DNA of 64,000 nt from Gymnothorax reevesii (Eukaryota > Chordata > Actinopteri > Anguilliformes > Muraenidae), in assembly GCA_029721435.1 (NCBI GenBank), contig CM056583.1:47335120-47399119 (forward strand), in the 5' to 3' direction. Under the pieces are notes generated by a model. The model saw only the letters and a program-made list of their open reading frames with translations, made no database searches and was not told where the DNA came from. Below are positions 34,452 to 47,040 of the stretch, piece by piece. The position numbers and the translations under genes were made by a program. Every line of letters begins with the position of its first letter. Position 1 is the first letter of the stretch.

Positions 34452-35257
34452 TCTCTTTCTATGCACTAAATTATTAGGTCCAATTGATTCTCCATTCCTT
34501 CCTTTTCTCCTCATGTTTGCACCCTAGTGGCTCATTGCCAATACTGCAATTGGCTCCCCCTTTGCTCAGTGCATAACTGCATGTTACAAACAGTGCAGCT
34601 CCCCTAAAAGCCTCCAACTTTGTTATTAATTCTCCTGATTGACAGGAGAAACTTTTGTAACTAAGTGAACAGCATGTATTGTATCATGCTTCCTCAATGC
34701 TAAACTTCATGTTATTTACTTCAGGACATGTAGCGTACAGAGTTTCAGCCAGGCACCAAAAATGTTGGGATTTCTTTAACTGCTGCAGTCATAATGCAAC
34801 AAACTGGAAGCTATGGCTATGTCATAAAGTTTGACTGCCGTTTGTGTGGCAAAATGCGGTGAAAACTTCCCATGGAGCATTATAGTGCGATGAAGGTGTA
34901 TTCATGTTAACAATACACTTCACTAATACAAATGTAGTTGGAATACTTCATGTCTTACCCCAATTATTGCTTACTCTTACTATGCGCTTATTCTGATAAC
35001 CTTAATCAGAATGTGCTGCTTGCGTGGCAGTGTCATATTTAGAATAATGTCGTAATAGGGTTAATATTGGATTATTGCTGTCCATGTTAATGTGTTCATT
35101 GTCATGCTGCTTAGGTGCTCCCTTCTCTCTGAAGCTAGATATTTGGCGAACTAATCCAAAAATTGCTATCGTTTCCACAGCTAGCTTATGGCTGGGAGTA
35201 AAGATGATTCCAAGGCTGCTTACTGAGAAGGGACCTCCAAAAATACAAGAACTTGGT
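34452..35257. other. No gene recognised
   Basis: Unique DNA; a pair of complementary frames at 35002-35272 has no domain and runs into the next MITE. Confidence 0.4.
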
Positions 35258-35261
35258 TTAA

Positions 35262-35472
35262 AGGGCATCTAAAGTCGGTTCCCATTGTTTTTGTTTATCG
35301 GCCAATCAGCGAGCCGCACCTGCGCAAACGAACCGAGATAGGATTGGCTATGCATGTGCACAAAACATTGGTTTATATGAAAGGACAACGCAAGATGCCA
35401 ACAAAAGCAAGTGATTTGTTTGTAAATATTGGACATTCAACGTCCCGTCTGAAAATTGACTTTAGATGCCCT
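35262..35472. mobile_element. TTAA-flanked MITE (211 bp)
   Basis: Exact TTAA at 35258-35261 and 35473-35476. The ends are AGGGCATCTAAAGTCGGTT and, reverse-complemented, AGGGCATCTAAAGTCAATTT, with about 15 identical bases. The interior contains CCAATCAGCGAGCCGCACC and no coding frame. Same flank and similar start (AGG) as the elements at 4.6 and 33.9 kb. Confidence 0.88.
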
Positions 35473-35476
35473 TTAA

Positions 35477-37434
35477 TGGGGCGGTGGGGTAAAATGTTTA
35501 AAATTTTCAGGGGTGCAATATCCCTGCTGACACCCGTGATTTTTCATTCATGGTGGCTACATACTAGCTGTCAATGGAAAAAGAAGAGAAAAAAAAAAGC
35601 AACTCAGGCCCACATGCAATTAATGTGATTTCAAGAGTTTCTAATGGTTTCATTGACGTAATTAAAGAAGCATTAGGGTATCTCTCTTGAGACGATCTTA
35701 ACAAAATAGCAGTTTTTTTCTCTGCAAGAAAGTCAAGATCCATGGTGGATACCTTGAATAAAGCAAAAATTGTGTACTAACTGGTTGTTTACTCTTGAAC
35801 TTTTCCATTCCAGACATTTTGAGAACCAACCTTATTTGTTTCTGAAGGGGTTGTTCCAGGAACTTCCCTCCCTCCTGAGGAGTGTGGTTGTTATGTGGTT
35901 GGGTATAGAATTGGCCTAAACTTTGCTGTTGTCTTCATCCTGGCAACTTTGAAATGGATTCATTACAACTGTGCCTCCTGGAACAAGAAATTACATCATT
36001 TTCAGTTTGAGACCTTTATCGTCATTTGACCCAGCTCCCAAAACATTAGGCAGTCAAAGATCATAGCCAGCAAGGCACTGGATGAACCTGACAGCATTGG
36101 TTGTTTGCTGATGAAATTAGCTTGATAAGCTTTTGAAATATCAAGCACCAATGTTAGTACCTCAGCCAGAATTTACTGGCCAAGCCGGTCTTGTACTATA
36201 GCAAATGCCAAGAGATTACTCATTTATATATATTATATTCAAGCCCCATTTTTGCCTGCACTCTGGTTATTCACTTGCGTTTACAGCTCAATTATATATT
36301 TTTTTATGCAATTTGGACAGAGAAAAATCATAGTTTTAAGATACATGGCTGTGTACACTGGCACATTGATAAATCACTTACACACATTTAATGACCTTAA
36401 AAATCCACCAGGCTAGCTTATACCAGAGAAAGGATGCCAGATTCCGGCAGAATTGGTTTTTAATCACCTATGAGTGCATTTTTTCCACATCATTCAGACA
36501 ACATGTATTAGCTCAGTTTTATCTACCTTTTGCTCAGACATTTGTTCCACAGACTCTGGTCATGGATAGATAACAGCTGAAATATTAGTACTTATAAAAA
36601 CTCCCCTCTCACAGGAAAGTATGTGGGTTAAAGGATACTGTCAATATAAAGGCAATGACTGCTCATGGTCTCCGTTTAGCCTTTCAACCAATTCATTGTA
36701 TGCTGGGAAGCAGTTTGTCAAGCAGATACAATGACATGGTTCAATACATTCTCCCAGCCTGGGTGACACTATAGCAGCATGCAAACAGATACATCCTCGT
36801 CCGTCTTTGTTAATCCTTTTATTTATTGAGAAGGGCACTCCGCAGAGTGCATATCTTTGCTATGCCGTATGTCAGTACTGTTGGTTACATGAGGAATAAT
36901 CATTCTATTCAGGTATATTTTAACAACTTCTGGATCTAAAATCCAGAATCACTTCCAAGATTGACTCTACTCATCCTTGGACTACCACCTACCATATTTC
37001 ACAGCGAGACAAACAAACAAAGGTGAAAAAAACAACCTCCTTGGTGGAGATAAAAAGTACACCAGGTTTGGATGGAGGGTAGGCTGCATTGACCTGAATT
37101 GAGAGCAAAGTGATAGTTTTCATATTTTTTTTCCAATAAAGCTTATTTTTCTTAATTATCATCACCCTATTAAAATAATAGCCTAAGTAATTTTTTTTCA
37201 AGTTATGAAAACCAAAAAAAAAAAAAAACTTTACCAAATGCAGAGCAAGAGATGATTTAGGGCAAAAACTCATTTTCGTCAAAAAATAACTTTGGGCCTT
37301 TTTTAAAAATAGGGTGATGTTATATTTCTTTGGTTGTCTTTATAAATAGGCTTTTTTAGTCATGGAGTAACTGATGTTAGCAGCTGCTTTTTGCCCAAAA
37401 ACAGTAGTGTCCTGATATATTACTTGTCTATAAT
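35477..37434. other. No gene recognised
   Basis: AT-rich DNA. A short GACAAACAAACAAAGG...CTCCTTGGTGGAGAT tract at 37010-37050 is the same repeat tail as at 6.9 kb. Frames at 36191-36838 and 36989-37282 have no domain. Confidence 0.4.
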
Positions 37435-37439
37435 TTTTT

Positions 37440-38580
37440 TGTGGGAGGTTTACAAAATGAACCAAGAGCAAACACCAGTAAAATGCAAAAAGAAGGCTTT
37501 AGGGGGAAACCCCCCCAAACAGAGCTGGCGACAGTACAAAGTCCGCAATCCAAAATCAGAGTCCAAGGGGCAAAATCCAGAATCACAAACAGGGCACCAA
37601 TCACAAAAATCATAATCAGACAAAATGGGTCAAAAAACAAGAATGCAGCAAAGTACAGGGAATAGGCTCAAAGTCTAGGACAGTCCAGTCAGAAAGATAA
37701 TTGCAATGAAGGCGAGAGACGCGTGGCACAGGTAATAAGGAAGTAACGATCTGACAAGGAAGTGAAACAAACAGACATCTAATATTCATTTCCGGGTGAC
37801 CACATGACTAGGGAACACAGGTGCAATCAATGGAAACAATAATCATGGAGAGACACATTAGGAACAAACTAATTACATGAATTTGGCCGTAGCCAAAACG
37901 CAGACAGGGATCACAAGACAAACCTATAGACAGACAAACAGCTCCAGTCAGGGAGTACTAAAAGTGCATAGATTAGAGAAAGGAAAGCACAAAGCAGTTT
38001 GTGGAGACCCACAGAAAATCGCAGTAGAGATAATTAGGGAAAGGCAAGAGGCGGAGACTATAATAGGGCGAATGCTGAGAGATCGTTAGTCAATTAGAAA
38101 GTGCAGCTATACAATCCCGAGTGCTTGTTGGTAAGTTAGTCAAAATATACAAGGTTAGTGTTGGTTTGTAATTATCAAAATAACAAACTGTTAGTATGTG
38201 TTAGTAAGATAGCAAAAGTAAGAGGAAGGAAGAACACGAGATAATGAAGGAAGATTGAAACCCAGAAACAAATAAATCACCCGAATGAGTGGCACGCAAG
38301 ACTAGGGACTGCGAGCAAAGACAACACTCATGACAAGACGGAGGAGACGAAGTGCAATGCATGGAAATGAAACATGGCATGGAATACTATGAATAAACAA
38401 AAACATGAAATCTAAGTTACCAAAACACAATACATAATCTAGGAATGGTCAGACATAAGCAGAGGTCACTAAACACATGGGTCAATCAAAACATGGCACT
38501 AGGCCTGGCTCAGAACTTGAACATGGGCATGGACATAAATAAATCATGGAACAAGGCATGGTAAAGACAGATTTACAACA
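37440..38580 (-). mobile_element. LTR-like block, possible solo LTR (1141 bp)
   Basis: On the minus strand it starts TGTTGTAAATCTGTC, like the TGTTGTGAAT start of the solo LTR at 20-21 kb, and it ends CCTCCCACA, so it has TG/CA ends. The flanks TTTTT (37435-37439) and TTTTG (38581-38585) match at 4 of 5 positions but are low-complexity. A TATA-like CCTATTATAGTC lies near 38055 on the minus strand. Composition (long T- and C-rich tracts on the minus strand) resembles gypsy LTRs. No gag or pol adjoins it. Less certain than the copy at 20.3 kb. Confidence 0.4.
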
Positions 38581-38849
38581 TTTTGGTGAAAATGTATAGG
38601 AAAAATACTATTGTAGACAATGACCACAAAAAAAAAAAATCATTTCCACGAGGATATTTGGGTAAATTATGGGAAATGAACAAAGACAGGGAAATTATCC
38701 ATTTTTGATAACAATTGAGTGGTGTCACAAATTTTTTTTTTTTCACTCTTGCATAGCCTAAATGCATGTTAGAAGGCTCAGTCTATGATTATTCGCCCAA
38801 AAAAAAAAATATTAAAACTGGTTTGAGGCAACATTATCCTTCAAAATCA

Positions 38850-39333
38850 CCTCTGATGGTCAGATGTTCCAGTATACAAGGTGACATGAACTTTGAGCAG
38901 TGTCACAGAATTAAACACAATGGCATGACAGAAGGAGCTCTCCGAGATTGTACGTAGCTGCATTGTGGCCTTACATGATGCTGAAAACATTAAATACTGC
39001 CATGGCACTGTAAGAAACACCATCAGGCATTTCAAATACTCCAGTTCACTGAAAATGTGTGGCAGTAGAGGTGAAAAAATGAAGGTTAAGTACCCCTGGT
39101 GTTTGTTATCTGTGTCTGACAAGTCAAAAAAAAAAATCCCAGCACAGCAACTCTGTGATGACATCAATAGTGCCAGAAGTGAAGAGATGAAAGTATTAAG
39201 ATCTACTGTTTCCAAACGCCCGTGTGAAAATGGTCTCATTGGTCATGTTGCCGCCAAGAGCTGGCAACATCAAAAAAAGACTTATTTTCCTGCGCTTCTC
39301 TTCTTGTTGCACTTTTTCCAAATGAAATACTAG
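38850..39333 (+). pseudogene. Diverged Tc1-like transposase N-terminal relic
   Basis: Reading 38950-39333: ALHDAENIKYCHGTVRNTIR and HFKYSSSLKM resemble a helix-turn-helix that recognises TIRs. QQLCDDINSAR then EMKVLRSTVSKRPCENGLIG matches the second helix-turn-helix of Tc1 enzymes, where (R)STV..RL.E.GL.G is usual, followed by HVAAKSWQ in place of RVARKKPLL. The catalytic part is missing. Upstream, about 38850-38950, an in-frame stop separates a possible extension. Family membership is inferred from one block pattern. Confidence 0.45.
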
Positions 39334-39340
39334 TTAAAAG

Positions 39341-40930
39341 GGAATTTAAAATTACTGTTTACAGTTTTTATTTACATTTTATGCATCTACACAATTTTGT
39401 AATTCTCCAATTGTGAGCCTTGGAGTTTACTTTATCAATTGAATCATCCCCCGGACAGTGTGTGCTTTCAAAACAGGCACACGTCCTTATATACTGGATT
39501 TTTAATGTTGACATATGCTGTGAACATCTCATTTTGATCCTGGGCAGTTAAAATGGATATTTTATTACATTGTATCTACATTGCCATTTCCTCATTTGAA
39601 AAGCTTGGCAACCTTGAGTTACACGCCATCCCTGTAATATTTTGCTTTCACCATAGCAGACAGCAAATGGAAGTTGGGCTCTTGTCAGCTCATTTTTTAC
39701 CCTGGGAGAACAGAATCCAGTCTTCCTGATAATTTTGGTCAACTTAGAAATAGAAACATGTGAATTGGAATATGCTTCTTTTAGATTTTCTAGGGATGCC
39801 ATTTTTTGAGAAAAAAAAAACATTTTTTTAAAGTAAGAGAATTTTCTTTATTTGTTTCAATCAATGTTTGATTTTTTTTTTTTAAATGTTGAATAAAAGG
39901 TTTGGCAGACTTTTTTTTTTTTTTGTTTGCCAAGTATTGACTAAGCAGACCATTGTTTCTGGAGAGTAGAGACCAGTGAAAGTGTTTTTTTTTTTAACCG
40001 TCCAATGTACTGTAGTAGCTGAACTGGCAGTTTTCATGAATTCTTGTGTATACCTCGGAAGAGGAATATTTATCTAAATAAATTAAAATAGTAATATTCA
40101 TAAATATTTATCAGTATTACATGACATTTCTGATGGACGGCAATGTTCGTTCTGAATAAACCAGTATAAAAGGACGGTATGCTCTTATTTTATGAGAACT
40201 ACATTGTTGTAATAATATGTTTAACCACTAGAGGGTGGGTTATTCAAAGAAAAGAGGGTGACGCGAGGAAGGAAGTACTTGACATCGAACTACTTCCTGT
40301 TTAATTCTGGAGAATTTCAGAGGAAACAATGCGTTGACCACGAATATGTTTTTTTTACTCACGTCTTTCCATGAGTTTTTTTCATCAGGAACTTTCTAAA
40401 GGGTTTAATACGAAGCCAAATATATGGTTTAGAGAGGTATACTGAGCCCAAAGCGGGGTTTTGATTGTCACGGAGGTGGCTTTCTTTTAACCTGCTATGG
40501 TAACTTATGGTCAGTTAGTTCTTGTCGCGAGTTTAGGGTTTATCGAGCCAGCTCGCGCAGAGTGCTGGGCTAATGTTGAACTTTCTTCGCAGTGCACCCC
40601 TCTGGTTAATTTTTTACTCTTTCGCAGTCACTGTTTTCATGTCTTATTTTGTTTGTACTGATATGACTTGTTCCGAAATCTGATTTATTTTGTTAGTGTT
40701 TTTAATTAATGGGTGACTGTTTATTTTTATTGAAATTTATTTTGTTTTCTCAGGATTTTTTTTTTTTTTTTGTCTTCTGTTGGTAATTTTGTAATGTTTT
40801 CTGTGGAGCATAATGAACTGCGCATGACTCTGATGAAAGATGATAAACGATTATATTGCTTTTATTTTACTGCTTTATTTAATAGATTGCCTTAGTTGGA
40901 AAGAGTTCCTTTCCTTCTTCCCTACTGAAA
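39341..40930. other. No gene recognised; possible promoter-like patch near 40.25-40.6 kb
   Basis: A 91-residue minus frame at 39548-39823 begins MFFFSQKMASLENLKEAYS and is unrecognised. At 40265-40300 two ETS-type sites face each other (GGAAGGAAGT and ACTTCCTGT), and CpGs (GTCGCGAG, GCTCGCGCAGAG) follow near 40530-40560. This could mark a promoter, but no exon is visible. Confidence 0.3.
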
Positions 40931-40932
40931 TA

Positions 40933-42041
40933 CACGGCTCAAAAAAATAAAGGGAACACTTAAGCAATACAATGTAACTCTAAGTCAATCACGCTTGAAA
41001 TCAAACTGTCCACTTAGGAAGCAACACTGATTGACAATCAATTTCACATGCTGTTGTGCAAATGGTATAGACGACAGGTGGAAATTATAAGCGATTAGCA
41101 AGATACCCCCAATAAAGGAGTGGTTCTGCAGGTGGTGACCACAGACCACTTTGTAGTTCCTATGCTTTCTGACTGATGTTTTGGTCACCTTTGAATGCTG
41201 GTGGTGCTTTCACTCTAGTGGTACCATGAGACTGACTCTAAACCCACACAAGTGGCTGAGGTAGTGCAGCTCATCCAGGATGGCACATCAATGCGACCTG
41301 TGGCAAGAAGGTTTGCTGTGTCTGTCAGCGTAGTGTCCAGAGCATGGAGGTCCTGACAGGAGACCGGACAGTACATCAGGAGGCGTGGAGGAGGCCGTAG
41401 GAGGGCAACAACCCTGCAGCAGGACTGCTACCTCCGCCTTTGTGCTAGGAAGAACAGGAGGAGCACTGCCAGAGCCCTGCAAAATGACCTCCAGCAGGCC
41501 ACAAATGTGCATGTGTCTGCTCAGTCAGAAACTGACTCCATGAGGATGGTATGAGGGCCCGATGTCCACAGGTAGGGGTTGTGCTTACAGCCCAACCAAA
41601 TTTGGCAAATTTGCCACTGGCGCCCTGTGCTCCTCACATGTGAAAGCAGGCTCACACTGAGTACAAGTGACTCAGTCTGGAGACGCCATGAAGAACGTTC
41701 TGCCGCCTGCAACATCCTCCAGCATGACAGGTTTGGCAGTGGGTCAGTAATGGTGTCGGGTGGCATTTCTTTGGGGGGCCGCACAGCCCTCCATGTGCTC
41801 GCCAGACGTAGCCTGACTGCCATTAGGTACTGAGATGATATCCTCAGACCCCTTGTGAGACCATATGCTGGTGCGGTTAGCCCTGGGTTCCTCCTAATGC
41901 AAGACAATACTAGACCTCATGCAGCTGGAGTGTCAGCAGTTCCTGCAAGATGAAGGCATTGATGCTATGGACTGGCCCGCCTGTTTCCCAGACCTGAATC
42001 CAATTGAGCACATCTGGGACATGTCTCGCTCCATCCACCAA
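40933..42041 (+). mobile_element. Tc1-like transposon, family C, 3'-truncated
   Basis: The left end CACGGCTCAAAAAAATAAAGG follows TA (40931-40932); I recognise this as the common teleost Tc1 end CACTGCTCAAAAAAATAAAG. Homology continues through the 5' non-coding part and the transposase up to CTCGCTCCATCCACCA (42040), then stops abruptly, losing the last quarter of the transposase and the right TIR. Directly after the break lies a small palindrome, TGGCATTT..AAATGCCA (42042-42063). Confidence 0.9.
41226..42041 (+). pseudogene. Broken, 3'-truncated Tc1 transposase, family C
   Basis: Starts MRLTLNPH at 41226, then shifts frame. The [27 protein letters not shown] helix-turn-helix and [12 protein letters not shown] hook are clear. 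Losses of a few bases near 41523 and about 45 bases near 41600 remove part of the linker. The first catalytic position reads LTCES instead of FTDES, so the Asp is gone. A stop (TGA for CGA) follows AIRY at 41831. QDNTRPHAAG keeps the second Asp and PIEHIWD the final Glu. The element ends at SRSIHQ. Confidence 0.9.
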
Positions 42042-42289
42042 TGGCATTTATGTTGAAATGCCAAAGGGGCGCTAGAATTACTTTTTGCTTCTATTGACAT
42101 ATATTTTAAGATTTTCCAACTGTACTAAATGAAAATTTAGAGGCGTATGCTACACTTATTGTGAGAAACATTGCCATGTTTTGAAAATCTCTGTACTTTT
42201 GAGTGATTGACCATTTTGAAACACATTTCAGTCACTGATTGAAATAGACATAAGAACTCGCAGTGGCAAGGATGATAAAGGGGATGGGG

Positions 42290-43470
42290 TCTATTGTCCA
42301 AATTGCACCAACTAATATCAGGTATGTCCACTGATGACTTGCTGCTTTGTGACAGATCTTCAGCCTATGGACTGTACCAAATGATCAATGGCGACTCGGG
42401 GGACCCCTTCCTCTTCCAAGGCTGAACAGAGTTGACAGATATTGGTAAGGAGTGGAAACTGATGATGAACTTGTCTGCCGAAGAATCCCAAAGATCGGCG
42501 ATAGATCTGGGGAATAAGTTAGCCATTCAAGCTCACAAATGTTCTCAGATTGAAGGAACGCTGCACGTACGCAGTGTTGTCATGCTGGAATATAGTATTG
42601 TTTTGATGGATGGTAGGATGATGGGCAGCAGTATCTCATAGCGATATTGCACTGCATTCAAGTCACCATTAATGAAATGCTGTTGGGTGTGATGTCTATG
42701 GGATATTCCTGCCCAAAAAGAGTGCTTTTCTACCAGCATACGCCACCTAGCACACCATGCTGACGTCAGCATGACATTCCCCTGTGTGACAGACACACTG
42801 CTGTCTGTTTACTCTGTGAAACTGGAAATGTGATTCGTCAGTTAAGACAACAGTCCCCCATTATGCCATTAGCCGTTGGACATGCCTGTTCACCCAGCTG
42901 AGCCGATTTCCTTGTTGAATAGGGGTGAGGTCCAGTCCACAAAGAGGGTGATGCATACAGAGATGGACTTCCTACTGACATGTTTTCATGGTTTAGGCAG
43001 AAATGTGATGATTGTGGAGACTAGTTATCTCATCTGCTGTGGCAGTTACTGGTTTCAGAGGGTCTCAAAGACCTGCGGCGGAGGGAACACAAAGTCTACA
43101 CAGCAGTGACGTTAATACTACGGCAGTGGCGTTCACAACAGGGCAGTGGCGTATCTCCGCGTCTATAACACGGTGTTCATGCCACATTCCATTCGCCAGC
43201 CTCCACAAGTGCACATTGTCATTTGTTGCGCTGAGTGCATCAAACGCCCTTAAAATGCCCAAGCAACACTCTTTCCTAATGCCACTTACTGCAAATATAC
43301 ATGAAATTTTTACAAATTCTGCAGATCGCTGTGGTGGATAATCCATCCTACTGTCGCAAGGAAATGTCCTATAAACGCAGTCGGTGAGAAAGGGGCTTAA
43401 GAGCCTGTGCGACAGCCCTGAGGGACATTCCTGCATTTAGCACACCAGTGACATGCTCCATGAGGTCTCA
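42290..43470 (-). pseudogene. Heavily decayed Tc1 (Tcb1-like) transposase relic
   Basis: On the minus strand near 43460 MEHVTGVLNAGMSLRAVAQA is a clear Tc1 N-terminal helix. The middle is broken by many stops. Near 42710-42600 FWAGISHRHHTQQHFINGDL and NAVQYRYEILLPIILP match the strand-turn block and the RYRDEIL..V.P block. The second Asp block is reduced to SSMTTLRT in a shifted frame, and near 42530 WLTYSPDLSPI survives, but the following Glu codon is lost. TIRs could not be paired. The short phrase CCTGATAT (43568) against CAGGTATG(G) (42320) is too weak to define ends. Confidence 0.75.
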
Positions 43471-43735
43471 AGTCATTTGTGGCAAATTAAAAAATGGCTG
43501 AACTGGGACTATTGAGGTGTTCTATTATTGACCAGTGTACAGGGTGTGCCAGGACTCACCATACCTGATATATATAAATTTGTGGAATATTATTTTTTGT
43601 TTCGTGTTCTTCAGCATTGACTGGCGTGCTTTTTTTTGTCATATTTTTCTGGTTTCATGAGGAGGAACGTAAGGAACTCGTACCCATATATTTTCTTAAA
43701 AAGCATGATGATTGGGGCAATGGTGAAGACTTCAG

Positions 43736-44694
43736 GGGTAGTTTTACAGTCAGGGTACATGGCTGAATGTCACACTTGTGACACAATTACATTGGTGGAT
43801 TATAATGGTACTTAAATACACATTACATGTCACACTTAAATGTCACATTAATAGGCTCTCCCAGTTCTACCTACCACATCGAAAAAATTATTCAAAATGC
43901 ATAATTTATGCCAAAAATATGCAAAAATGTGTCATTTTGGAATGATTTTGCCAGTCTCATCTCATTTTCTCTAATGTTTCACCACCTGCAGCACTGGGTT
44001 TATGAATGACATACAACAATGGTGCGCATCATTTAATAGTCTAGACCAAACTTGTATGAAATAAAAAAAAATTGGTTATCACACAAACAGTCGGTTGATC
44101 ATGAGACCGTCTAATTAATAATCATGCCGTTTCCGTCAAAAAAAGTCCTCTCCAAAACAGGGGTGTCAGTTTTATAATAAAACTTGGCCAAGGAATTCAA
44201 TAACTGCTGATGAAATTCACTAAAATAGTCAGCACAAAGTTGCAGCATTCATTTCCTCTGTACTCGCACAACCATCCGGTGCAGGCAGATTTGACTGCAT
44301 GGAGGTAGCGATTCCGTCAAAAAATGTCCTCTCTGACAAAAGGAACATCTGTCCATTTACTCCACAGCAACCATGAACATTTCAAATCCTGGTGATGCGT
44401 TTACTAGTGATTGTCCTTATGTACATGCACATTAGCAGACTGATTGATACTGGAGTGCATTTTTTCTTCTCAAGAGGGCAATTTAATAATGAACATAGTT
44501 TTCCATTTTTCAGCACATATCTGAATGTTGGCAGGCCCTGCAAAATATTTTGGCACCTGGATGCCTCAAAACACCAAAAAAACATGATGAGGGACCTCTG
44601 GGCTACGAAAAACCATCAAAACTGTTCTGATTAAACCACTTTTATTTTTGACCCTTGTGAGACTGCATGGTGTACCCTGACTGTAAAACGACCC
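43736..44694. mobile_element. TIR element with a possible 4-bp TCAG duplication (959 bp)
   Basis: Left end GGGTAGTTTTACAGTCAGGG and right end, reverse-complemented, GGGTCGTTTTACAGTCAGGG; both continue as TACA. TCAG lies on both sides (43732-43735 and 44695-44698). The interior has an imperfect repeat, TTCCGTCAAAAAA(A/T)GTCCTCTC, near 44132 and 44311. A frame at 44392-44634 (plus) has no recognisable DDE motif. A 4-bp duplication would suit CMC/Chapaev-type elements, but the TIR does not let me assign a superfamily. Confidence 0.75.
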
Positions 44695-44698
44695 TCAG

Positions 44699-46970
44699 AG
44701 GGCTTGGACATAGTCATTGCCTTCATCATTAGTCTGCCCACCGTGGCACTATTCAGATTTCCAGGGATAAAACTCAAGAAATACCCAAAAACACTATGCA
44801 TGCTGAACCTACGCTGGGCCAAAATACAAAACCTCAGTGCAGTTTATATACTCATTCAGTTATGGATAGTTGAAGTTTGCACATGCATTAATTATTACCA
44901 TGATCATATGAAACCAGATTAGGTAAAATAATCAGACATCATCAGTGCTGAGATTTTTTTCTTTCTTTCTTTCTTTTCAGGACATTTCCTATCTTAGGTC
45001 TCAGAAACTTGTAAAATCAACTCAATTAAATGAAAGATGTGTATGAATTCAGATTTAAATCATTTTGACTTGACTTATTATCTTGCCAAAAACCAGTGGT
45101 TTTACACTCTGGCATGCTTTACTTCAGTATCATGATGAGGTGGGACCAAGCTAGATAAATAAGAAGCTCCTCTGTCATTGCCCAGAAGTGAGTTTATGTG
45201 CTTTTCTTCACTTTTTTTCCTATTCATAACAATGCCTTTTAAGACTTTGGAATTGTGCAAAGTACTTTCTCATCAGACTTGTGGGATTATTCCTTTCTTT
45301 CATTGAAAAAATATTTTTCAAATATAGTCATTACCATTTGAACATAAGCACCGATGGAGGATAATTTCCAAACCCAGAGCAGACAGTTACTGAGCCCACC
45401 AAACTAGTTTCCATTCACTCCGTTTCCTCCTGGAAGATCTGCAGGGTCTTTAAGATTCTGGACTGAAGCCAGATTGTCACCATTCTTCATAGCATCTATA
45501 AGCACCGTTTCCAACTTAAAATATACAAAATATACCCCATACATACTCATGGGCTTATTTCAGTTCAGTTTCATGATAGGTATAGTGAGTATTTTGTTGC
45601 TCATCTAGTTAGATTCAGCAATTTTAAATTGCCCTTTTTAAAACTAACAAACAAACAAACAAATTAATGAAAGGTCATTCATAGAATGAGGACTTCCCAA
45701 AATCATGCGCAGATTTCTGAAACAGAATGAATAGAATTGAGTTGGTTTCAAGTCTATAGCTGTAATAGCAGCAAAGTTATGAAACAAAATGTGGTTTTAA
45801 TATTTTTGGTGACCTTGACCTTTGACCTAGGAACTAAAAAAAAGTATAGGCTTCTGGCGACAAACCTCCTCTTTTATATGGTGAAGTTCCATGAACATAA
45901 ATGATATGGAAAGAGTAAAAAGGCCTGTTACAAACAAAGAGACAGACATACAGACGTTCAAACAGACGACTATCGTGACCAACTAACATACTAACAAAAT
46001 CATAGATTTTGGCAAGTAATAATGCAACCAACTAACATATTCGGTTAGCAATAAATAAATAAATGTATTGAAAAAATCATGCAAGTAAAAGCAAGTGACC
46101 ATTTTTGCTCCTACAAAGCATTGCGGATAAGCTGGAAAATTTCTGCTTTGTGAGTGAATTGCAGAATCCTTGTTCCAGGATCAAGAGATTGCTGTCCCAT
46201 TCCCACAAAGGAAGTGGTTTAATGGTGATATTAAACTAGCAAGTGTGTTCCAGGTACTGCTAGTTTTCCATTCAAAGATACCAAATTGCAGCTGCAATTA
46301 GCGCTCCAGAAACAGGTAGGCATACCTCTTTAGTCGGAGACACCCATTCAGACTCAAAATCGACTCTTTACAGTCTGGAACCAAGTAGGGTTCACAACAA
46401 AACTGTTGCGGTCTGGTTAAAAATATCCAAGATTCTGCTTCACTGGATAATGTTTCTGAGAGGGAAAAAAAAAATCAGAGCTCTTGCAAAACAACAGCCT
46501 CTGTGTCACATTTTGTTCTATCAAACCCTACAATTTGTGGTGTGAATCTTCATTTTTTTCTGGTTGGTCATAATCTTGATGGAAATACATTTGGTTGCTC
46601 ATTAGACTCACAGATTAATGCTTGTATTGGTTGGAGGGTGCATTGCTGGAACTTCTTCTGTCTTAATGTTATGTTTTACACAAAACAAAATGAAACGTCA
46701 GACTGAAATGCATAAGGCAATCGAATGACATTGGTGGTTGTTAATAGCAGTTGACTGCTGTGTCTCTGCAGAGGTTTGGTGAGTGCCAGAAAAGGAGGGA
46801 ATTATGTGGTGAATAGCTGGGGAGCTCTGTGGCTCTCCCCTGTAATCAGGATGTGCATTCATTCCTCCTGTGGATAGGCTGTAGTACAGTCTGAAACTTT
46901 GGGCACTGGCACTACAAGTAAGCAGAAAGGAAGGAATCGTTTTCACTAAATTTTTGTATGGCCTATAGGA
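44699..46970. other. No gene recognised; degenerate repeat at 45.64-46.03 kb
   Basis: 44960-44980 is a short (CTTT)n run, and 45648-45665 (AAAC)n. 45815-45960 contains GGTGACCTTGACCTTTGACC and, further on, AGACAGACATACAGACG, phrases of a common teleost dispersed repeat. No exon is supported. Confidence 0.4.
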
Positions 46971-47040
46971 CAGTGGTCCTCAGCATTGGTCTTCAGGGCC
47001 CACTGTGTATGCTGATTTTTGCTTCAAACACAATGGCAAT
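46971..47040. mobile_element. hAT-like MITE end fragment
   Basis: CAGTGGTCCTCAGCATTGGT followed by CTTCAGGGCCCACTGTG resembles the CAGTGGTTCTCAA-type end of teleost hAT non-autonomous elements. No matching opposite end or 8-bp duplication was found, so it is at most a fragment. Confidence 0.35.

Noticed and set aside
39548..39823. 91-residue minus frame (MASLENLKEAYS...) as the missing half of the nearby Tc1 relic
   Set aside because: Wrong strand for the relic at 38.9 kb and no DDE or helix-turn-helix block can be recognised.
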